In this document: one piece after another, positions 58,978 to 64,000 of the stretch
Position numbering within the stretch: the first letter of the stretch is position 1
Layout: the number at the start of each line of letters is the position of its first letter
DNA from: Shinella yambaruensis
GTDB taxonomy: Bacteria; Pseudomonadota; Alphaproteobacteria; Rhizobiales; Rhizobiaceae
DNA length: 64,000 nucleotides
Direction of reading: 5' to 3'
Assembly: GCF_022899355.1 (NCBI RefSeq)
Contig: NZ_JALJCK010000016.1
Coordinates: forward strand, 1 to 64,000
Made by a program: the position numbers and the translations under genes
The notes under the pieces: model-generated
What the model saw: only the letters and a program-made list of their open reading frames with translations
The model's database searches: none
What the model was told of the DNA's origin: nothing

Positions 58978-60477
58978 ATGAACGCACCAGTAACTCTCCA
59001 GCGCCTTGGCGCGGATGCTGCCCGCTTCGTGGCGAAGGAAAAGAAGCTCTATATCGACGGCACGTGGGTTCCGGCCATGGAAGGTGGCACCATCGATGTC
59101 ATCGACCCCGCGACCGGCAAGGCCTTCGATCGTGTCCCGGAGGGCAAGGCCGCCGATATCGACCGCGCCGTTGCCGCCGCCCGCAAGGCGTTCGATGACG
59201 GCCCATGGGCCAACATGACGCCGGCCGACCGCGGAAAGCTCGTCTGGAAGCTCGGCGATCTCGTCGAAAGGCATGCGGACGAACTGGCGGAGCTCGAGGC
59301 GCTGGACAATGGCAAGCCGGTGACGGACGCCAGGAACGGCGACGTTGCCTTCTCTTACGAGCTGCTGCGCTACATGGCCGGCTGGAGCACGAAAATCTGC
59401 GGCCAGACCATCCCGCTGTCGGCTGGCGCTCCGTTCCATGCCTATACGCTGCGGGAACCCGTAGGTGTCTGCGGACAGATCGTGCCGTGGAATTTCTCCT
59501 TCATGATGGCTGTCTGGAAAGTGGCCCCGGCGCTTGCTGCGGGCTGCACCATCGTCCTCAAGCCGGCCGAGCAGACGCCGCTGACGGCCCTGCGTCTTGC
59601 CGAACTCGTCGAGGAGGCCGGTTTCCCCGCTGGCGTTTTCAACGTGGTGACAGGCTATGGCGAAACGGCAGGCGCGGCCCTCGCCGCCCATCCCGATGTC
59701 GACAAGGTCGCCTTCACCGGTTCCACCGAAGTTGGCAAGAAGATCCTCGACGCGGCCAAGGGAAACCTGAAGAAGGTCTCGCTCGAGCTCGGAGGCAAGT
59801 CGCCGATGATCGTCTTTGCCGACGCCGACCCGGCTGTTGCAATCCCCGCCATTGCCTACGGCATCTTCTACAATATGGGGCAGACCTGCACCGCCGGAAC
59901 CCGCCTGTACGTGCACAAGGACATCGCCGATACCATCTTGACCGGCCTTAAGGCCTTCGCCGAATCCATGTCGATCGGCGTCGGCCTCGATCCGAAGACC
60001 CAGATCGGGCCGCTTGTGTCCCAGGAGCAGTTTGACCGCGTCAGTGCATATGTGAAGGCAGGACTTGCCGATGGCGCCAAGCTCTATTGCGGCGGAAATC
60101 GCGCGGGAACGGAAGGATACTTCCTCGAACCGACGATCCTGACGGAAACCACCTCCGACATGTCTGTCGTCAAGGAAGAGATCTTCGGGCCGGTCCTCGT
60201 CGTTGCCACCTTCGACGATGACGATATCGACTCCGTCGTCAAGGAGGCCAACAACTCGATCTACGGATTGGCAGGCAGCGTTTTCACGCGCGACGTCAGC
60301 CGTGCCCACAAGGTCGCGAAGAAGCTGAAGGCGGGTACGGTCGGGGTCAACACCCACCACGTCATCGACCCCGCGCTTCCCTTCGGCGGCTTCAACCAGT
60401 CCGGCTGGGGGCGCGAGCAGGGCTATGAGGCCATTCTTCTCTATACCGAGGTGAAATCCGTCGGCATCGCGCTGTGA
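58978..60477 (+). CDS. NAD-dependent aldehyde dehydrogenase (phenylacetaldehyde/betaine-aldehyde dehydrogenase-like)
   Basis: A 499-residue ALDH. The catalytic residues are Asn172 (IVPWNFSF), Glu270 (VSLELGGKSP) and Cys304 (GQTCTAGTR). The overall form (AFDDGPWANMTPADRGKLVW, SVFTRDVSRAHKVAKKLKAG, then TVGVNTHHVIDPALPFGGF) is close to class 1/2-type enzymes such as phenylacetaldehyde dehydrogenase FeaB. It would oxidise the aldehyde produced from the imported amide or amine. The ATG at 58978 follows GAGGGGAACAAAGTATC. Confidence 0.9.
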   Translation: MNAPVTLQRLGADAARFVAKEKKLYIDGTWVPAMEGGTIDVIDPATGKAFDRVPEGKAADIDRAVAAARKAFDDGPWANMTPADRGKLVWKLGDLVERHADELAELEALDNGKPVTDARNGDVAFSYELLRYMAGWSTKICGQTIPLSAGAPFHAYTLREPVGVCGQIVPWNFSFMMAVWKVAPALAAGCTIVLKPAEQTPLTALRLAELVEEAGFPAGVFNVVTGYGETAGAALAAHPDVDKVAFTGSTEVGKKILDAAKGNLKKVSLELGGKSPMIVFADADPAVAIPAIAYGIFYNMGQTCTAGTRLYVHKDIADTILTGLKAFAESMSIGVGLDPKTQIGPLVSQEQFDRVSAYVKAGLADGAKLYCGGNRAGTEGYFLEPTILTETTSDMSVVKEEIFGPVLVVATFDDDDIDSVVKEANNSIYGLAGSVFTRDVSRAHKVAKKLKAGTVGVNTHHVIDPALPFGGFNQSGWGREQGYEAILLYTEVKSVGIAL

Positions 60478-60547
60478 CCACCCTGCGGCGTGGCGGCTTC
60501 AACCGCCGCGCCAACCCTTCCGGCATTGGAGCAAGAAGCGAAAACGC

Positions 60548-61774
60548 ATGCACAACCTGACGATCAACGGCGAACGCCTTTGGCAGACGATCACGCAAAC
60601 CGCCGCCTTCGGCGCCGGCCCGGATGGCGGCATCCGTCGCCTTACGCTTTCACCGGAAGACAAGAAGGTTCGCGACTGGCTTCGCGAACAGTGCGAAGCC
60701 ATCGGCTGCAGCCTTAAAGTCGATACGGTCGGCAATATGTTTGCGACACGCCCCGGCACCAGGGAGCATGCACTGCCAATTGCCATGGGCAGCCATCTCG
60801 ACACGCAGCCAACCGGGGGCAAGTTCGACGGAATTCTCGGCGTTCTTGCCGGGCTGGAAGTCCTGCGGACGTTGCACGACGCCGGTTATGAAACCGAGCA
60901 TCCGGTGATGCTCATCAACTGGACGAACGAGGAAGGCGCTCGTTTCGCGCCCGCCATGCTCGGCTCCGGCGCGCATGCCGGCGTCTTCGACCAAGCCTTT
61001 GTGGACAGCCGCCTCGACACCGACGGCGTTTCCTTCGCCGAAGCCATCGAAACGATCGGCTACCGCGGCGAGACGCCCTTGGGAGAAACGTCCTTGGCCG
61101 CCATGTTCGAACTGCATATCGAGCAGGGGCCGGTTCTGGAACGGGAAGATATCGAGATCGGCGTCGTGACCGGCGTTCAGGCGATGCGTTGGTACGATCT
61201 TGTCATCACCGGTCAGGAAGCCCATGCCGGCTCCACACCGATGGACATGCGCTGCGATGCGCTCGCCGACGCAGCCGCGATTGTCCTTGGCGCCCAGGAC
61301 ATAGCCCGCAAGCTGGGCGGCATGGCGACGACGGGCCAGCTGTCGATCAACTCGCCCTCCCGGAACGTCATTCCCGGCACGCTGACCCTGAGCCTCGACC
61401 TGCGCCACGTCACAGACGGCGGGCTCGATTCACTGGAGATCGAAGTGACAGATCTCATCCGGAAGCAGTGCGGCAAGCGCGCGCATCTCCAGACGGTCTG
61501 GATCAGCCCGGCCGTGCATTTTGACGTGGATTGCATTGAAACGGTTCGGTGTGCCGCGGAACGGCTCGGAACCAGCAGGCGCGACATCGTCTCCGGCGCC
61601 GGCCATGACTCTGTCCATGTGTCGCGCATCGCGCCGACGACGATGATCTTTATTCCATGCAAGGACGGCCTCAGCCACAACCCAGCCGAAAGTGCACGGA
61701 AGGAACATTGCGTTTTGGGAGCCCAAGTGCTGCTCGAAAGCATCATTTTGCACCAGTCCTCCGCAGGCATCTGA
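60548..61774 (+). CDS. M20-family Zn-dependent amidohydrolase (N-carbamoyl-amino-acid/allantoate hydrolase type)
   Basis: A 408-residue dinuclear metallo-amidase. The predicted metal ligands are His83 (AMGSHLDTQP), Asp94 (GGKFDGILG), Glu128/Glu129 (WTNEEGARF), His in FELHIEQGPVLE and His in GLSHNPAES. The dimerisation/substrate segment QEAHAGSTPMDMR is present. The family cleaves ureido and amide bonds of N-carbamoyl amino acids, allantoate or beta-ureidopropionate. As the last gene behind a urea/amide-type transporter, it is the likely first catabolic step for the imported ligand. Confidence 0.9.
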   Translation: MHNLTINGERLWQTITQTAAFGAGPDGGIRRLTLSPEDKKVRDWLREQCEAIGCSLKVDTVGNMFATRPGTREHALPIAMGSHLDTQPTGGKFDGILGVLAGLEVLRTLHDAGYETEHPVMLINWTNEEGARFAPAMLGSGAHAGVFDQAFVDSRLDTDGVSFAEAIETIGYRGETPLGETSLAAMFELHIEQGPVLEREDIEIGVVTGVQAMRWYDLVITGQEAHAGSTPMDMRCDALADAAAIVLGAQDIARKLGGMATTGQLSINSPSRNVIPGTLTLSLDLRHVTDGGLDSLEIEVTDLIRKQCGKRAHLQTVWISPAVHFDVDCIETVRCAAERLGTSRRDIVSGAGHDSVHVSRIAPTTMIFIPCKDGLSHNPAESARKEHCVLGAQVLLESIILHQSSAGI

Positions 61775-61804
61775 AATTCCTTCGATCTCCTCCGTACCAG
61801 CCGA

Positions 61805-62365
61805 TCAGTGGTCGGGCGCATGTCCAGCATCCGCGAGCGGCAGGGCGTATGCTATGATCTTCTGATCTGCCAGGCCCGGACCGAACCCGAGAACGCTTGA
61901 CGCCGCCAGGTCGTGTGAAGGTTGCCTGCAAAAACCGAGGCCCTCATACAGCTTGCATGCCGCCGTCATGAACTCGGCAGTGTGCAGCGTGAGCGCATGT
62001 GCTCGATCTTGGCGGGCGCGCCCTATGCACCACGAACACAGTGCGCGACCGTAGCCATGCCCCTGTGCCGACGGTGCGACGGCCAATGTTCGCAGCCCTG
62101 CAACCCCCGAAGGCCAGCCCATTCCCTCATGCGACGCGTCTGCGTAGTAGGTGACCGTTCCGACGAGGCACCCTTGCATCTCGAGCACCGCAATGTCCGC
62201 CTGCCCCCACCGGCTCGCGAAATCGCATGAGTCCTTCAAATAGGGATCGAAGATGTGCGCCGGCAAAACTCCCCGATAGTGCGCGAAAGCATCAGCAACA
62301 AGAGCAGCCACGGCGTCAAGTTCCCGGCGCCCGGCAAGGCGTATCATACGTTCCGTGTCGATCAT
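61805..62365 (-). CDS. GNAT-family N-acetyltransferase
   Basis: A 186-residue acetyl-CoA-dependent transferase. Motif A reads LRTLAVAPSAQGHGYGRALC (Q-x-x-G-x-G), and motif B includes AACKLYEGLGF. The ATG at 62365 follows GAGGACACGAA; the frame extends to 62410 without support. It lies 41 bases after the FAD monooxygenase on the same strand and converges on the amidohydrolase with 30 bases between stops. The substrate cannot be predicted. Confidence 0.86.
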   Translation of the reverse strand: MIDTERMIRLAGRRELDAVAALVADAFAHYRGVLPAHIFDPYLKDSCDFASRWGQADIAVLEMQGCLVGTVTYYADASHEGMGWPSGVAGLRTLAVAPSAQGHGYGRALCSWCIGRARQDRAHALTLHTAEFMTAACKLYEGLGFCRQPSHDLAASSVLGFGPGLADQKIIAYALPLADAGHAPDH

Positions 62366-62406
62366 TTCGTGTCCTCGCTTGAGGTGAAGGGAAAGGCTGC
62401 TTTCCC

Positions 62407-63663
62407 TCAAGGCTTACGGCGCTCCGCCTTCCGCGACGTGTTCGGAGCAAAGCCGGCCAGGCTTGCATAACCGCGCACGACCTGCTCGCGTTCCTCGTAG
62501 GATGCGACCGCCTCGATATCGTCGAAACCGTCGGGTGCGCGCGCCTCGACGAGATCGATCACGCCTTCCGGCCCACCCCTGCGGTTCGACAGGACGATTT
62601 GTGATGTGGGCGGGCGGCGCTCGCTGTCATAGGCGCCGAGCGCGGCCTCGACGGTCCCGTGGGTTCGCAGATGCTCCGCCACGGACCGGGCGTCGAGGAT
62701 GGCCTGGCTCGCGCCGTTCGAGCCGACGGGGTACATGGGATGGGCGGCATCTCCCAGCAGGGTGACGCGTCCGAACGACCAGCGCGGCAACGGCTCCCGG
62801 TCGCAATTGGAATATTCGTAGAACGCGCCAGTAGCGCGGATGATCCCGGCCGGATCGACGTAATCCAGGCGGAAGCGATCCCGTACGAACGGCAGGACCT
62901 GTGCGAGTTTCCCCGGCCGACTCCAGTCCCCGAGGGTGAAGCGCCCGGCCTGCGGCGCACGGCTGCGGGCCATCACGGCCCAGTTGGTGAGGCGCATGGC
63001 CGGATCGTCCGGATCCTTGCCGATCGGATAGAAGACGAATTTGGCATGGTTGCCGCCGGCGACTGCCATGATGCGGCCGTCCCGCCATTTCGGCCAGCGC
63101 GTGGCGCCGCGCCAAAGCATGACACCATTCCAGATGGGCGGACCTTCATCCGGGTAAAGCGTTGCGCGTACAGTCGAATGAATGCCGTCGGCGCCGATCA
63201 GCAGGTCACCGCCCGCCTGCAATGCCCTACCACCTTGCGACAGGTGAACGGTGACGCTCCGCTCGTCTTGCGCAAAGCCGTGCACGCGGCATCCCGTGCG
63301 GATGATCCCCTGCCCCAGCCGTTCGATGACGGCCTTGTGGATAAGGCCCAGCAGCCTGCCGCGATGGATGCTGACCTGCGGCACGGCATGACCGGCCTCG
63401 ACCCCGCGCAACTCCTGCCAGACGACCTGGCCGAACCGATTCGCATAGATCAGCTCGCGCGTGCGGATTCCCGCTGCGTCGAGGTCGTCCATCAGCCCGA
63501 GTTCGGCCAGAAGGCCGACAGCATGCGGCAACATGTTGATGCCGACGCCCAGCTCCCGCACCGCATCCGCACGCTCGAAGATCTCCACCTCGACCCCGGC
63601 CCGGTGCAGGAAGAGGGCGGCCGTCAATCCACCGATACCGGCCCCCGCGATCAACGCCTTCAT
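62407..63663 (-). CDS. FAD-dependent monooxygenase (salicylate hydroxylase/UbiH-like, PHBH fold)
   Basis: A 418-residue class A flavoprotein hydroxylase. The first FAD motif ALIAGAGIGGLTAALFLHRA is at 3-22, the DG fingerprint LLIGADGIHSTVRATLY near 155 and the second FAD motif VTLLGDAAHPMYPVGSNGAS near 300. This family uses NAD(P)H and O2 to hydroxylate aromatic or heteroaromatic substrates. The start at 63663 places the FAD motif at the N-terminus as expected. No aromatic ring-cleavage gene is in the window. Confidence 0.9.
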   Translation of the reverse strand: MKALIAGAGIGGLTAALFLHRAGVEVEIFERADAVRELGVGINMLPHAVGLLAELGLMDDLDAAGIRTRELIYANRFGQVVWQELRGVEAGHAVPQVSIHRGRLLGLIHKAVIERLGQGIIRTGCRVHGFAQDERSVTVHLSQGGRALQAGGDLLIGADGIHSTVRATLYPDEGPPIWNGVMLWRGATRWPKWRDGRIMAVAGGNHAKFVFYPIGKDPDDPAMRLTNWAVMARSRAPQAGRFTLGDWSRPGKLAQVLPFVRDRFRLDYVDPAGIIRATGAFYEYSNCDREPLPRWSFGRVTLLGDAAHPMYPVGSNGASQAILDARSVAEHLRTHGTVEAALGAYDSERRPPTSQIVLSNRRGGPEGVIDLVEARAPDGFDDIEAVASYEEREQVVRGYASLAGFAPNTSRKAERRKP

Positions 63664-64000
63664 GGCCCTGCTCCCGGTTCGCGCTGCATGGCGACGGGTT
63701 CGGCAGTACCATGCCCATAGCGAGCTCCGATCCCCCGCAAAGCGCGGAGAAGATGGCGCGTGAACATCCAGCGCTCCGATCCTGCATTGCTACCAGGCTA
63801 TGGGTATCGAACGCGTGCTCTGACGGAAATGACAGAAGTATCGTATTTTCTGCCAAGGCGCCGCCGAAACCCTGGCGGCGGCGATTTCCAGAAGTGTGCG
63901 TCGGCCACATGTCTAGCTGGGGGACATCCGGGCCTTAACGGATGCGTCGGCAACACCTCACCGATCAGCCCGGCACGGGCCAGTTCTCGCAGCGCTCGAT
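63664..64000. other. 337-base right end with no assignable gene
   Basis: No frame with a recognisable family, start or ribosome-binding site is present on either strand. At the extreme right a minus-strand frame reads RALRELARAGLIGEVLPTH, which could be the C-terminal tail of a gene lying outside the window, but it continues into low-quality sequence. The promoter of the FAD monooxygenase must also lie here. Confidence 0.4.

Noticed and set aside
63711-64000. A C-terminal gene fragment at the right edge (RALRELARAGLIGEV)
   Set aside because: Only about 20 plausible residues are visible before the frame degrades, too little to assign to a family.

Overview
This GC-rich, gene-dense window has the gene content and operon style of an alphaproteobacterium of the Rhizobiales (Rhizobium, Ensifer or Shinella type). 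The basis is the many periplasmic-binding-protein transporters, local LysR, GlxA, LacI, TetR and MarR regulators, a soxBDAG operon, MttB-like and dimethylglycine-dehydrogenase-like genes, and GTG/TTG starts. No rRNA, tRNA, insertion sequence, CRISPR array or replication origin was seen. It reads as a catabolic region of a chromosome or megaplasmid.

Left part (1-17 kb). A ProU-type betaine transporter (binding protein, permease, ATPase) runs leftward into purU. Upstream of it, on the same strand, is a tight five-gene operon: aldehyde dehydrogenase, M19 dipeptidase-like protein, a 564-residue protein of unknown function, a DUF3726 protein and an Ldh_2-family dehydrogenase. A divergent LysR gene sits at its head. 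Next come a GlxA-type regulator and the divergent soxBDAG operon (tetrahydrofolate-dependent sarcosine oxidase). purU would recycle the formyl-folate made by such demethylations.

Middle (16-33 kb). A run of twelve same-strand genes (28486 down to 16178) encodes a non-pyrrolysine MttB-family methyltransferase, a GlxA regulator, an M24 protein resembling DddP, an isochorismatase-family hydrolase, an OpuC/Osm-type quaternary-amine ABC transporter, an enolase-superfamily enzyme, a second Ldh_2 enzyme, a second paralogous binding protein and an esterase. A GcvA-like regulator and a dimethylglycine/sarcosine dehydrogenase-like FAD-GcvT protein lie divergently. Together with the left part this looks like a large island for uptake and stepwise demethylation of betaine-type osmolytes, with C1 units passed to folate. 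The exact substrate cannot be read from sequence.

Right part (32-64 kb). A branched-chain-amino-acid-type ABC transporter with a GMC oxidoreductase and a beta-hydroxyacid dehydrogenase is controlled by a divergent LysR. A LacI-controlled sugar ABC operon ends in a GH63/MGH1-like glycosidase, possibly for glucosylglycerate. A scarred stretch (47.2-52 kb) holds remnants of an M19 peptidase, a LysR regulator and a response-regulator receiver around a bile-acid-symporter-family protein, TetR, an orphan TRAP receptor, DUF4112 and MarR. A rightward operon (52.5-61.8 kb) encodes an AmiC-like protein without a signal peptide, a urea/amide-type ABC transporter, an ABM-domain protein, an aldehyde dehydrogenase and an M20 amidohydrolase. 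A GNAT acetyltransferase and an FAD monooxygenase close the window.

A recurring design feature is a strong GC hairpin directly after five of the six ABC binding-protein genes that lie in transport operons.
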